A stretch of DNA of 64,000 nucleotides from Adiantum capillus-veneris (Eukaryota; Streptophyta; Polypodiopsida; Polypodiales; Pteridaceae). Below the pieces are notes generated by a model that saw only the letters and a program-made list of their open reading frames with translations, was not told where the DNA came from and did no database searches. Positions 35,717 to 46,636 of this stretch are shown piece after piece (within the stretch, counting starts at the first letter, position 1; the number at the start of each line of letters is the position of its first letter). Location: positions 145,701,140-145,765,139 of the forward strand of contig CM043955.1 in the NCBI GenBank assembly GCA_014529385.2, in the 5' to 3' direction. The position numbers were made by a program, and so were the translations under genes.

Positions 35717-37557
35717 TGTAAGGTTTCCAGTTTCGAAAACCTTAAAGATTGTATAAAGCTTAATTAAATTGATATGTTTATCAAGAAAGCAATGTAAATA
35801 TGTCCGACCATGGGAAATATTGATATTTTTTTCAAGACTTTACTATGGTTAGAAATTTTCAGAATTGAATTTTGATAAAAACATACATAGTTATGGCCCC
35901 TGAAAGTTTACACTGTTGATTAAATTAATTAAATAAATTGTAAAGTTTTGGTGATCATTGCTATAAAAGACTTTTATCATAAAATCCCTAGATATTTACA
36001 AATATTTACAGATATTTTCAAAATTAATCATGAAAAGGGTATAAAAAAAAAACAGGGTGAATTTGGTGCATCGGGGGGTTGTGTGGAGCAGTCATGAACC
36101 CCTCTTCACAGTTGAACACAGACTCAAAGTCCTGACAGATTTCTCTTGCGTATAAGAGAACACCTCTCAAAAATTACTTAGAGAGCAAAAACTCTTTGTA
36201 ATTAATTGAGGTAATTAATCTAATTTTGGTTAATTAAAAAAATAACTTAAGTTTTGATTAAATTTTCCTAATTAAACTATTAATTAAGGAGATTAAACAT
36301 TTTCTATTATTAATTACTCTCTAAATTATCATTAGATTGTTGATTACTAATTTCTTAAGCTTGATCAATAATCTAGTTAATTAATTAATGCATATTAAGC
36401 TGAAAATGATTAATTTAAGGTAGATTTATGAAGAAAAATAAATTTTTAAGCTTATATAATCAAAGTATAATTTTTAAAGCTTGGTTATACTATGTAGAGG
36501 GTAGGGGAATTAGATCTTAATTTTTTGAGTAATCTACCTAATTAGTTAGGCACAAATTAATTATTTTTAATCATAAAATGAAGGGAAAATTAGTTAACAC
36601 ACTCAGATAATTACATCGTAATTATCAGAGCTAGGAAACCTTGTCAAGTCATTAGGCCATGCACAAAAAAGTTAGTTTATCTAATTAATTAGGTCAAAAT
36701 TGTTTGTTTTTGAGGTTAAATTAAAGGGGAAAATTAGATAAATCACTTAGATAATTATAGAGTAATTATTAGAGCTAGAAAAGACTGTTCAAAGCCAGAA
36801 TAATTAGGCCATGCACAAAAAATTAATTTAGCTAATTAATTAGGCTAAATTATCTATTTTTAAGCATAAATTAAAGAGGAAAATTAGTTATACTACCTAG
36901 ATAACTATACAATAATTGTAAAAGCTAGAAAACAATGTTAGAAAGCTAGGATAATTAGGCCATGCATAGAAAATTAGTTTAACTAATTAGCTTAGCTAAT
37001 ATTGTCTGATTTGGACCATGAATTGATAAGGAAAATTAGCAAATTAATTTACAGAACTACATAGTAACTACCAGAGATAGAAAATAAAATTAAAAAGTCA
37101 AGATAATTACCTTAAGGCTAGAAAATTACTATAGATATTTATCTAAGTCAAACTATACTTTTTTTAGCTGAAAATTAAATATGAAAATTAGATAATTTAG
37201 TTGGAAAATTAAAAGATAATTAGTAGAGATCAAAAATATCATGTCTACTTGTGATAATTATACCATAGTTAATTAGTCAGTTTAGAAAATTATAATAAAT
37301 TGACCAAAAGTCCTACTTTTAGCAAAAGACTAATTAAAATAAATAGACCTTGCGGTCAAAAGTTTCTAGGAAAATTAAAGTAAGTATAAACCAGTGATAT
37401 AAAGTTGAAAAAATAAAATCTTTAAGAGAAAATAAATAGAATAAATATTAAGAAGATTCCAAGCTTTAAATTCGATAGGAAAATTCGGAAAAAGATAAAA
37501 AAAATTATAAGAAAATTAGGAGAGCTTAGAAAACCCTTAAGGAAGGTTTGGTATCAT

Positions 37558-37568
37558 CTCTATATAGG
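37558..37568 (+). promoter_or_regulatory. TATA-like box in the gypsy-1 LTR
   Basis: CTCTATATAGG lies about 150 bp upstream of the exon-1 ATG and just after the AT-rich repeats. The other LTR has TTTATATAGG at the matching place. It would put the transcript start near 37,590. Inferred from sequence and position only. Confidence 0.45.
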
Positions 37569-37715
37569 TAAATAAGAATTTACTAGGTCAATAATTTACC
37601 AATTAAGACTAAAAATTTGACCTTGAATAGGTTAAGGTTGAATACAAAGGTTAAGTCTAGCTTTTGGATAATTTACCTAATGATTAGACGTCCTTTTTTA
37701 TAAGGATAAGAAGTT

Positions 37716-37877
37716 ATGGCACCTATAAGGTACCAGGCCAATCTTACATCTGATGATAAGGACAAAGCTCCAAAAAGAACTAGAGCGTTTCACGACGACG
37801 AAGTCGAGCCGAGTAGTAGGCCTACAAATGAGAGTGTACAGGTCCCGATGCTACAAAAAATGCCAGATCAGTCCCAG
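37716..37877 (+). CDS. Exon 1 of a spliced accessory gene, encoded in the gypsy-1 LTR (predicted)
   Basis: Fifty-four codons starting MAPIRYQANLTSDDKDKAPK and followed by RTRAFHDD, ending ...DQSQ. The coding frame ends exactly at CAG|GTGGGT, a consensus plant 5' splice site in phase 0. Spliced to the acceptor at 39,151-39,152, the frame continues into exon 2 for a predicted protein of 209 residues. Gypsy-2's LTRs hold a matching MAP exon (47 codons) also ending in phase 0 at a donor. The basic clusters (KAPKRTR) resemble a nuclear localisation signal. No domain is recognised. If unspliced, the frame would stop six codons later. Confidence 0.6.
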
Positions 37878-38183
37878 GTGGGTCTTCATTATAATTAAGT
37901 TTAAATAATTCAAGTTTTTCTTAAGTATTAACATTGCATACGAAAAAGAGGAGTAAGGAATTAGGAAAGGTGAAATTGATTTAAAAATGGAAGGCATCTT
38001 CCAAAAAATCAACGTGCATTTTTTTATGAAGTAGGAAATAATTGTTTGGATTAAGGCTGGTTGAATTAGGAAAGATATGATTGATCATCTTGTCTCAAGA
38101 CACCTCCGACTCCTTGATATATTTTGATTAATAATGATGGCTTTCCAACCACGGATACGGGTATCCCCATGAACGATGAGTTT

Positions 38184-38411
38184 TTACTCCGTGTCATGTC
38201 TTGATGTCTCTAAGGATACCGTTTTTATCCTAGAGGAGCTGCCCGGTTGTATGGGCAATTGGTTTGGTGTATGGACACCCCGAACCTTGGGTGGGGGTTT
38301 ATCCACTCCGGATTGTGAATAAGGAATGGGTGCCGGCTTTTTACCCTTAGGTTGTCTTGAGACAAGAAGAGTATTGGTCATGGTTATTATGGACAATGTT
38401 TTGATTGACAA
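38184..38411 (-). other. ORF antisense to the gypsy-1 LTR, kept in both LTR copies
   Basis: Seventy-five codons, with an equivalent at 7172-7357 on the plus strand in the other LTR; shared peptide includes TLLVSRQPKG and QSGVDKPPPK. It lies inside the predicted intron. LTR pairs begin identical, so conservation is weak evidence, but no stop has appeared in either copy although exon 1 of the 3' LTR has one. Confidence 0.2.
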
Positions 38412-39002
38412 TACCCTGTCTTAAGTTTAAAGATGTTTGTTTGCTAAAAGAATGTTTTCAAAACTGCTGTCAACGGTTGTTTTAATGAATAACTGCTATG
38501 AAAGATAAAAGGAATCATTATTTTAATTGTGATAAGAATGTGGTAGTAATTAAATAACAAAGTATCAGGTGTGAATGCGGGGTGGTAAGTGGGGATTGAC
38601 TAAGGTTGTCAATCATGGATGGGTGGACCTGATTAGTCAAGTAATTGTCCATTCCCGTGCACTAAAAACGTCTAGAAAACTTCTCCACCTAGAAGAGGAG
38701 TCCACCAGTGGCTGTGTCCTCACACATGTTAGGGGGAAAAAAGCATTGGTTGAGGATACCTTAGCCCAAATTGTGAAAGTTATCGGGCCGAAATAGTTTT
38801 AGAATTTTCAAAATAAAGTTGTCCCGTTTCCATTGCAAGACAAGACTAGGTCTTCGTTTAGGGCTATATACCCAAGCCATTGTCCATGGTAAAGGTCTAT
38901 TCCCTGGATTTTTCTTGTTTAGAGAGTTTGACTTTTATTAGACCTGGAGACCTGTCAAGGATCCCATCCCACTTTGGTGTCGGTGAAGGGAGATTTCACA
39001 AG

Positions 39003-39014
39003 TGGTATCAGAGC
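39003..39014 (+). other. Primer-binding site of gypsy-1 (initiator tRNA-Met type)
   Basis: TGGTATCAGAGC two bases after the LTR end, the standard plant PBS complementary to the 3' end of initiator tRNA-Met. It lies inside the intron predicted for the accessory gene. Confidence 0.9.
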
Positions 39015-39152
39015 GTGTGTTAATTAAAGTCTTGGACCTAGGGAGTTTAAGGTGTTTGGTTGAAATAAGTGATCTTTGATAAATTCAATTAAAGAGGTAT
39101 TTAATAGAAAATAGATAGAGAAAGAAAGAGAGAATTATCCCCATCTTTCCAG

Positions 39153-39620
39153 GAAGATTCCCATCAGGCCTATCACAAATCCATGGATTTTAACATTAGA
39201 TTTATGAAGGCTTGTCTATCCCGATACTATTCAATGCAAAAACGCGTGATGAAATGGCTAGATAAGAGATTTTCTCCTTCCACTTGGAGGATCAAGTGGT
39301 TAGGATCTGGTGGAATTTTCTTCATTAATGCGGGAGAGTTAGAAGGTTTAGAACTAAATAAGAAGAGACTCAAATGGGCCGAAGATATTCAAGTGATTGA
39401 AGTATACTTTTTCATTGGGATGGAGAATCCAGAGGAAACCCTTGTAATAGATGATGTCCAAGTATCACAAAAGCAGTGGGTGTTTGATCAGGTGTCTAAA
39501 TTAATTTACCCAGGTAGATTTAGGTCCATAGGTGTAGGCCCGAGTTTTAGAGGACCAAAAGATGTTGTATATTTTGATCCTTTATCTGATCCATCCAAAG
39601 TCCACAAGATTCTAGTATAG
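39153..39620 (+). CDS. Exon 2 of the gypsy-1 accessory gene; protein of unknown function (predicted)
   Basis: Follows a pyrimidine-rich tract and acceptor (CCCATCTTTCCAG|GAAGATTC). It is open from the first base of the exon to a TAG (155 codons), beginning EDSHQAYHKSMDF. An ATG inside (39,183) could also start it without splicing. It is clearly related to 57,767-58,270 of gypsy-2: shared elements are FFINA/YYINA..L, KK..(R/K)W.E(D/E)(I/L).V(I/V)E, W....V...I...R....GV and D(V/I).Y(F/Y).PL. It lies between the PBS and gag in both elements. Ogre/Tat elements also have an extra ORF before gag, but I cannot show that it is related. Function unknown. Confidence 0.6.
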   Translation, partial: EDSHQAYHKSMDFNIRFMKACLSRYYSMQKRVMKWLDKRFSPSTWRIKWLGSGGIFFINAGELEGLELNKKRLKWAEDIQVIEVYFFIGMENPEETLVIDDVQVSQKQWVFDQVSKLIYPGRFRSIGVGPSFRGPKDVVYFDPLSDPSKVHKILV

Positions 39621-39854
39621 GATTGTTGTCACCCTTGTACATAGTAGGATATTCATGGATTGTATTAACTCTTGTACATACTATGGTTTTCAAAGTATGT
39701 TATAAGTAGTTTTGTTTATGGTTTGGCAATTGTCTTCATCCTGTGTGCAAATTTTTTTAGTATGAGATAAGTTAAAAGCATAAGTAAGAGAGATTTTTAT
39801 CTAATACTAAAATTCCACTAATTCAGTCTCAAGAAAATACTCGCATAAATAGCC

Positions 39855-39945
39855 TTTACACTGTTATTCGAGAGAAAAAATTACTACTAAAGCAAGTTCA
39901 ACTCCCTACCTTCAAGGGAGAGGGACCCAATTTAGAGTCAGATAG
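39855..39945 (+). pseudogene. Start of gypsy-1 gag, truncated
   Basis: The peptide REKKLLLKQVQLPTFKGEGP (39,868-39,930) matches the start of gypsy-2 Gag (QEKKLILKQAQPPIFKGEGA, minus strand near 57,500). Homology ends at about 39,945, where the unrelated minus-strand sequence begins. It shows that gag follows the accessory exon 2 in gypsy-1 as in gypsy-2. Confidence 0.6.
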
Positions 39946-41275
39946 GGGTGTTCTTGCCTCTTCCTCTAGTGTAGCTACGATATTTCCCTCAATTAGAGGA
40001 AGAGATAGGTGTCAAAAAAGAAGTAAAAGATTTGGGAGTAGCAAGGGATTTGGGTCTTTTTAGTGAAGGGGAGTCATCTTCATCAATACAAGGCTTGGGA
40101 AAGCTAGTGATAATTTTACCCCTTTGTAATTGGCATAAGTGGTGAGATAAATCCCAGGTTCATCAGACTTCGGTTCTTTCAAGATATCCAACATTAGCCC
40201 TCGAAAGATGTCGAAAGCTATTTGAGCAATAACTACTTGTTTGGCCTGGCCACCCAACCAAGAACAAATAAGGGAGAGATGAAAGTCTACCAGTGTCTTA
40301 GGGAAGAGAAAGTCAAGATGGTTGAGAATAAAAAAAATAGCATGGTCAAACCACATGATACTGGATTTGCATGAAGCCTTAGGGTCAAGAAACTTGCAGG
40401 CGCCTTTGACATAGGGTCGAAAAACATTCCAAATGGATTCTGTGTAGAAATTTGGGTTACTTTTGGCAAACTCCATGTTCCCCTTTGTTTGAATGTAAAG
40501 GCCTGTATTAGAAGGGCATTTGGAATGATCGATGAGGTTGAGGTTGAAGGGGGCTTTAATGAGTTCCCCTTTGTCAAGGAACTGTCCACCTTTTAAAATT
40601 TTGAGTTTGCGGCCCTCTACAGTAGAGGAAGGGAGATTAGCCAGGTAGACCCAGGTTTCACTAAGAATAGGTCCTATAAAGGCTTTGTTAGGTAAGACCC
40701 AGAGTTGGTGGTCAACCCCAAAAGTCAATTTCAATATGCCTAACATGTAGGAAAGGAAAAACTTTGGAGATTTTTGGTACCATTTCTAAGAGATTAGAGT
40801 CATTGAGGGAAAAACAAAGATTACTCTGAAATTTCCTTGACAACTTCCAAAGTCGCACTATCCCTACAAAAGATACCACCTGTTTGAGGGATAGCTGGAG
40901 TATCTATGGTGCTGATAAAAAAAGGATTGAGGCCACATAGTTTTTTTCAAAAAGTTGGATAGGTCAGCTCCTGAGGAAGAGAATAGGGAAAGTTCATGTT
41001 GATATTGTACAAAAAGTATAGGAAGTTGAGCTATGTACTAGGAAATATGATTAACGCCATCTTTGGAGTCCTTGTCCAAGGTAGCCAAAACTTTGACCCA
41101 ATCATTGAAAGACAACATATGTAAAATAGACATTTTTTTGTCTATGTTAAGAGCCGAGTCATATATTAGTTGGGAAGCATCCAAGCTGCTAATACATCTC
41201 AGATGCAGAGATGTTGCCACATAAAGGGGCTCAGAGGATAATTCCAAGCCTTGCGAGAGAGCAAGGGTCTAAAAT
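39946..41275 (-). pseudogene. Diverged PLE-associated ORF1 (family II), broken upstream
   Basis: A 228-codon open frame (40,746-40,060) and an upstream 69-codon piece (41,247-41,038) with a frame-broken link between. Its core reads W-N-V-F-R-P-Y-V-K-G-A-C-K-F-L-D-P-K-A-S-C-K-S-S-I-M-W-F-D, residue for residue comparable to the PLE ORF1 core (W-N-S-Y-R-P, C-K, D-P-N-S-S-C, S-S-I-I-W-F-D). The upstream piece has FNDW where PLE ORF1 has NEWL, and hydrophobic spacing after the core also matches. No RT follows on this strand before the gypsy-1 gag fragment. It marks a second, distant family of the same protein. Confidence 0.6.
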
Positions 41276-42650
41276 ATATAAAATATTTAGTGTGGCTATA
41301 ACAGCTTCTTGTAGTAAGTAACACAATTTTTGCCTTTTTTAGCTAGGAAGGGTCGAGTTCTAACTGCTAGGGCCTTTTTTGGAGTGTGGCCTTTTAAGTA
41401 AAATTTAATCTACTCTAGAATCCTTGTATGATTCTCAAGGTTGTAATTCACTCTCATGCGGGTTGTGATTCTATAGTGTTTGTGTTCCTGAAAAGGAAAT
41501 ATATAAATATGATTAGTCTTGTAGATTGGGCATGCACTCCATAAATCGGCAAAGTCAGAGACTATGATAGCCGTGAGCAAGAAACCAGAAATTTAATCTA
41601 TGAAGGACCACCTAACACCAGTCAACCAATCAAGGTATTACAGACTGTGAGTCCAACTTAGAGCTAAGTCTCAAAACAATTTTCTAAAGCCAGCATCCCG
41701 ATTTCCCCATAAAAATGGAAAAAAACTTATGTTTAGGACGTGTGTGTAGCTGTTTTAACATAAATACAAACACATAATTGAACTTTTACATTCAAAAGAC
41801 AGCTAGCTCCAGAGGAATGGAAATGAAAAGTAAAAAAACAACTCAGTCTTAGAATTATTTATGTACAATTCTTATAAGAATGAAGCCTCATTCTAGTATA
41901 CGGTTATCAGAATTACTTCCTTTGCAGTAGTTGTATGTGTAATCATGTGTGGATAGCTGCTTTTAGCCAAAAAAAACCTCCAAGATCAGATAGAGTCCTA
42001 CTTGCATCCATCCAAACAAGACAACAGATATGTTAACCTTGGATGTGTTTTTTCGGTATCAATGCACTATACCAGTTGTTATCCATATCCATCTCTTAAC
42101 TTTTTAAAAAAACTTACAAGCTTAGTCCAAAGTATTTATGTTGTTTTTCTAAAAGGTTTTATTATCCCAAAGTTTATTTACTACTTTAATCTTAACTAGA
42201 GGGCCATACCCCCTTCTACTCCAAGTGGTATGCTCCCCCCAAAAAACAAAATTCTTGAGTTTTTATCTACCAGATTAATGAGGCTCGTCTGTAATAGATG
42301 CCTGAATATGATTAACGAGTTCAAGCTTGTTGTTGAATATTTAGAACTGATAATGTTTATGTTAAAATGGAATCCAATCCTTCTTAATTTTATAAGTCAC
42401 AATCTCATAACAAGCCAAGTGGTCGAGACCTTTTGTGGTATCCTAGCCCGTCCAATTATCAAACCAAAAAACAAGGGTAAGTTGTGAATGCAAATGGTGT
42501 ATTGCATTATCTTGACCAATCAATTAATATCAATCAGATCCATACATGGAATGCAATCAGCGGGCTGTATTCCCCCCAAGGTCGCTATCATTTATAAAAA
42601 CATGCAACATCAACGTGTAGCTGGGCAAAAAACGATCCAGAAATTCACTA
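41276..42650. other. Stretch without recognised features
   Basis: AT-rich. Small ORFs (65-85 codons at 42,002-42,487) show no recognisable motif. It may contain more of the family II element's upstream region near 41.3-41.6 kb, but I could not align it to anything in the window. Confidence 0.4.
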
Positions 42651-42654
42651 CACC

Positions 42655-43150
42655 AACCCAAATGGAGGGTTTTACTAGATTTTATAAGCAACAGTTATCG
42701 TGATACCAAGTCACAATGATAGTACCAAGTGTAAGAACCAATAAACATCCGGGGTATACCCTGGATGTTTAATGGAGGGTTTTACTAGATTTTATAAGCG
42801 ACAGTTATCGTGATACCAAGTTACAGCGACAGTACCAAGCGTAAGAACCAATAAACATCCGGGGTATACCCCCCATCACCAAGCACCATTATGTACCGAC
42901 AGTGACAGTACCATATGCAAGAACCAATTACCATCCGGGGTATACCCTTCCATCCAAAGCTCCATTATGCATCGATAGGATGCTTACCTTCCCCATGGGC
43001 AAAAGAAACCACCACAAAGTTCAGTAAGCCAACCCACACCGTAGGGTTTATCAGAATATGTAAGCAAGAGGATACCTTCTTATTGGGCAAAAGAAACCAC
43101 GACAAAGTTCAATAAGCTAACCCACATAGTAGGATTTACCAGAGTTGGTA
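42655..43150. repeat. Tandem repeat of about 113 bp, two near-identical copies plus decayed ones
   Basis: The unit 'ggagggttttactagatttt...gaaccaataaacatccgggg' appears at about 42,664 and 42,774 with few differences (caacag/cgacag, caagtg/caagcg). Shorter variants follow at about 42,900 and 43,020-43,150 ('gtagggtttatcagaatatgtaagc', 'gtaggatttaccagagttggtaagc'). It ends at the LTR that begins at 43,160. Confidence 0.8.
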
Positions 43151-43159
43151 AGCGACATG

Positions 43160-43689
43160 TGTTAATCCTCATGGCTCACGGACACCCTATCACCTACAAC
43201 GGACGTTGTATTATTTACGTGGTAGAGTCAGGTACCGGGCTTGTCGGTCCAATAGGAAAAGGGTAAGGGTGATCGCCGATGAGAGGTGCACTCTAATTGG
43301 AACATTCAAGGGATTAGTTGGCTAAGCATGGGTGCCCAAGTGTGAATGGGACGTGCTCATATAAAAGTCAACTAAACCTAAAATTCACTCATTCTTTCAT
43401 TTGTGCAATTGAAGAGTGCTCTTGCTCCATCTCTCTCTTCTTCTTCTTCATCTCCTTGTGTGTGTATGTACGCATGAGAGAGAGAGTGTGTGTGTGAGAG
43501 TGTGTGCGATCGAGCATTGCGACGGCAGCGAGGAATCCTCCACGACGGCAAGCGTAGAGCGGTGAATGACACACCATCGCCATCTTTGAGCTCATTAGTT
43601 TAGGCTTGTTGTGTGCTTGGAGCCATTTGTGGCTCGCACACGGTGTATCAGCAAGTTCCTTGCATTGACACGTGTAACATAAGCGCACA
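43160..43689 (+). repeat. LTR of an inverted-arm LTR element, left arm
   Basis: Begins TGTTAATCC and ends near ...GCGCACA, just before a tRNA-Asp-type PBS. It matches, in inverted orientation, 62,903-62,286. A TATA-like 'tcatataaaag' lies near 43,359 and a short TG/AG-rich block near 43,460-43,510. Confidence 0.65.
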
Positions 43690-43693
43690 TTTT

Positions 43694-43711
43694 TGGCGCC
43701 GCTGCCCGGGA
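43694..43711 (+). other. Primer-binding site, tRNA-Asp type
   Basis: TGGCGCCGCTGCCCGGGA, very close to the Tat/Athila-type PBS. The right arm has a more degraded version (TGGCGTCCTTGCCAGAGA on the minus strand near 62,280). It supports reading both arms as LTR-plus-leader and not as DNA-transposon TIRs. Confidence 0.75.
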
Positions 43712-44429
43712 ATGCCATACACTAAGCTTGAATGGTACTCTGTGCTTCTTTTATGGTGCAATTTCAATTGTAGGAAAGGTATGGAAGGAGGGTGTGTGTG
43801 TTGAGAAGAAGGATTTTGTGTTACTACTGTGTTTTTTTTTTGTTAATGGAGTTTTCAAAGGTACTGTGTTTTTTCTCTCTGTAAGGTGTTAGTATTAAGG
43901 TTGTTAGTTCTATGCAATGTAATGTACAGTAAGTAGGAAGTAGATCTATGATGAGAGCTAATAGAGTGTGTTAGTGTGTAACAGTAGGTGTATTAGTTGG
44001 AAGTAGGTAGGTAGAGTGTGTGTGTGCTCTCGCGATCCTTTTTTTAAAAATTAAAAATTAACTTTTGAAAAAAATGAAAAAAAAAATTAAAGATAGGACC
44101 GAGATTGGGAATATCTCCCAGACCCAAGCTCAAGCTCACGCTCAGGCTTAGGCATCTATCGCCCTTTAAAATTACGAATTTTAGCTTCACACATAGCTAA
44201 AAATCAATTTTTTGAGGACTAACGAAGCTTCATGTGATCGAACGTTGTGCTGTAAAGCACACCGCGACCCTCTAAGTGATATGCTCATTTTGAGCTATCA
44301 TACACTTTAATCAAAAAATCGATCATTCAAAAATATTAAAAAACGTAAAAAACACGAGTGAAAACGGACGCTTAAAAAAGTAAGCGGTTAACATTCGAGG
44401 TTATTCGTCGGCACCTGTAGGGTGCCAAA
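43712..44429 (+). repeat. Leader of the inverted-arm element, left
   Basis: Non-coding. Matches the minus strand of 62,260-61,713 up to the 'gcacaccgcgacc' block at 44,260-44,272, where the inverted homology ends. The remaining 44,273-44,429 is unique to this side. Confidence 0.6.
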
Positions 44430-45549
44430 GGCACATGCATCTGTGCTCTGGTCGTGTGCTAGAGACGGAGCAACTAGAGAGAATTTTGACTTACGCGAGT
44501 TCTCAATATCTACCTAGTTTAGGTTCTGGGCTCTCGGCGGGGACCCAAGGTAGTACAAACCAAGATCCGAATATAGAGGCTAGTGACTCTTCCTCTGACT
44601 ACGACGTCATGGAGGGTTTCTCAATGCCTAATATCGATTGCTCAAGCCAAGACATGCATGCCATGGGCCCGCGGTCCCGGCCGAGCGTGCTTAGCCACTT
44701 GAAGGAAACCTTTAGTAGAGCAACTCGCTCCGAACATGGAGCTAATGATGTAAATGAGGGGGGTGGGGAAGTAAATTCTCCATTCATGACCAACGTAGAG
44801 CCTATGCCCTTAGAGAATGTGCACGTGAATACTTCATTCACTGCACCTCCTGACTCTTCACAGTTATTTCCCTCCGAGGTCATATTACCTGATGGTAGAA
44901 GCCTTACCGAAGTGAAATAGGTTGAGCGATATATCCTTGCAGGAAGGGAAAAGGAAATCAAGAGCTTACACAGGCGGAGCAACAAAGAGAGTTAAAATCG
45001 AAAGCCCCTATGTCAATATCCTTGCTAAGAGATCAATCGAGTGCTCCTGACTTAGCAACCGCTAAGGGCCAACCCCTAGAAAGAAACATTGCATCTAGCT
45101 CAATGGACACCCCTAGCACCTCAATCCTAGATGGAGCGTTCTTAAATGAGAACTGGGAGTATGAACTACAAACGAAAACTCTGACCAACCTATACACAGG
45201 TCACACCTATCACATGGGTTGGTTAGATGTCGTACAATCCACAATGGGCGCTACTAGTGTGGAGGATCAACAACAAAGAGTTTGTGAGGTCATCCATAGG
45301 GTCATTGAGTTAGAGAGACAGAACAAGGGGATCAACATGCCTTCAACGGGTCTAATGAGATTCTTGGATATAGGAAAGGCTAAACAACCGACCTTATCGC
45401 AAATGGAGACTCCCTCGGTAAGTCCGATGGATCCTCCATATGTTGTTTCTCCAGGGGTCTGAGTGCAATCTGAACCCACAAGTGATAGCTTTTCCAAGTC
45501 TAGCTCATCTTTCCCTTGATGACACCACGTCTACCATGCCTGCCCCAAT
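44430..45549 (+). pseudogene. Gag-like ORF of the inverted-arm element, first part
   Basis: ORFs 44,435-44,917 (starting MHLCSGRVLETEQLE, Ser/Asp-rich) and 45,010-45,459 (with FLNENWEYELQTKTL and VCEVIHRVIELERQNKG). A TAG and a frameshift near 44,918-44,975 separate them; the frame of the second is open from about 44,970 (QAEQQREL). The LCSGRVL opening is typical of Gag starts in Tat-like elements as I know them, but no zinc knuckle is seen. The frame is then cut at 45,550 by gypsy-2 and continues at 61,550. Confidence 0.45.
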
Positions 45550-46636
45550 TGTGAGGTCCCCACCCCGCCATATCAAATAGCGGATCTGATGGTGAACCTG
45601 GTGGCCACTAGATCTATAGCGGAATCAAACAAAGTGGTTTAGGGTTCAGCTAGTGGACGATCTCTCATCACAAAGTAAGTCGAGCTCGAGCCTACTAGCA
45701 TTGAGATCTAGCTCCACCTCACAAGGGAGGCATACTTAAACCATCTAGCGATCCTAAGACCCACCTTCCAAGAGAAGAGAAACCCCGAGCGCCTTTTTCT
45801 CCATGTTTCACAGGCACGTACTCTCAAGATTTCACCGCTCTAGGGGCAATGAGTATTGCTAATATCGAAGTAAGTACTATGGGGATAGAGAGTTTCCGAC
45901 CAATCGGGACCACCCATCTCGTAGGCATTGGCAACCTGAGCCAAGCCCCCACTTTCCACCCCCATACTCACACTTCCTTGTGTGACCTAATTACTACCAC
46001 AAAGGTTGTTCAACATAAACATTCCTTGTTTTAATTCCGAAGCACATTGTTCGTTAATTAAGACAGCCCTTCAACCAGTATTGCAAACAACACCAAGACA
46101 GTATTCTAGTAAAAATTCTACTCAAACTTATTCATTAAAATTCCAATGTTCTGGAGGTACAACATCCCCCCTCCAGCAAGAGTTCACTCCTCCCGTTGTC
46201 GCTTAGCTGCCCATACAACTAGGTATGTCCACCGCATAGAAAGCACGTCATGGACACTCCCACCGCATAGAAAGCAAGACGTGGGTTCCCACCGCATAGA
46301 AAGCAAGTCGTGCGTATCCACCGCATAAAAAGAAAGTCGTGGATTCAAGAGCCTTTAACGAGGAACTCTGCCCCCTGTGATCAGTAGGGGGGTCAGGACT
46401 GATTCAACATTGGAAATAAAATGAACATGTCGAGCTAAATTTTCCCTAGCAGACATTCTTTCCTCTTGCAAACAGCATACCCATCAATCATTTCCTTCCT
46501 ACTTTAGAACTTAATGTACAATGAATTCAATGCCGAGGTTTTCGTCGGATTTCTCCAACATGTTTGGGGATATGTTCATTCCTAACTAAACGTGTGCAAT
46601 GTTAAATTAAACAACTTGAATGAAATTATGACCTAC

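Larger units (their letters stand above)
35717..39000 (+). repeat. Giant LTR (3.3 kb) of gypsy-1, 5' copy
   Basis: Starts TGTAAGGTTTCCAG and ends GATTTCACA, two bases before the primer-binding site. In order it holds an AT-rich repeat block (36.15-37.5 kb), a TATA-like site, the MAP-exon with a splice donor, and a conserved antisense ORF. It is the partner of the inverted LTR at 6568-10,439. It is inserted in PLE copy 4 after GAAAC. Confidence 0.9.

Noticed and set aside
43389..43718. ORF of 109 codons antisense to the left LTR, with a related one at 62,257-62,691
   Set aside because: Conserved only because the two arms are inverted copies of each other; they diverge by frameshift around the microsatellite and have no recognisable motif.
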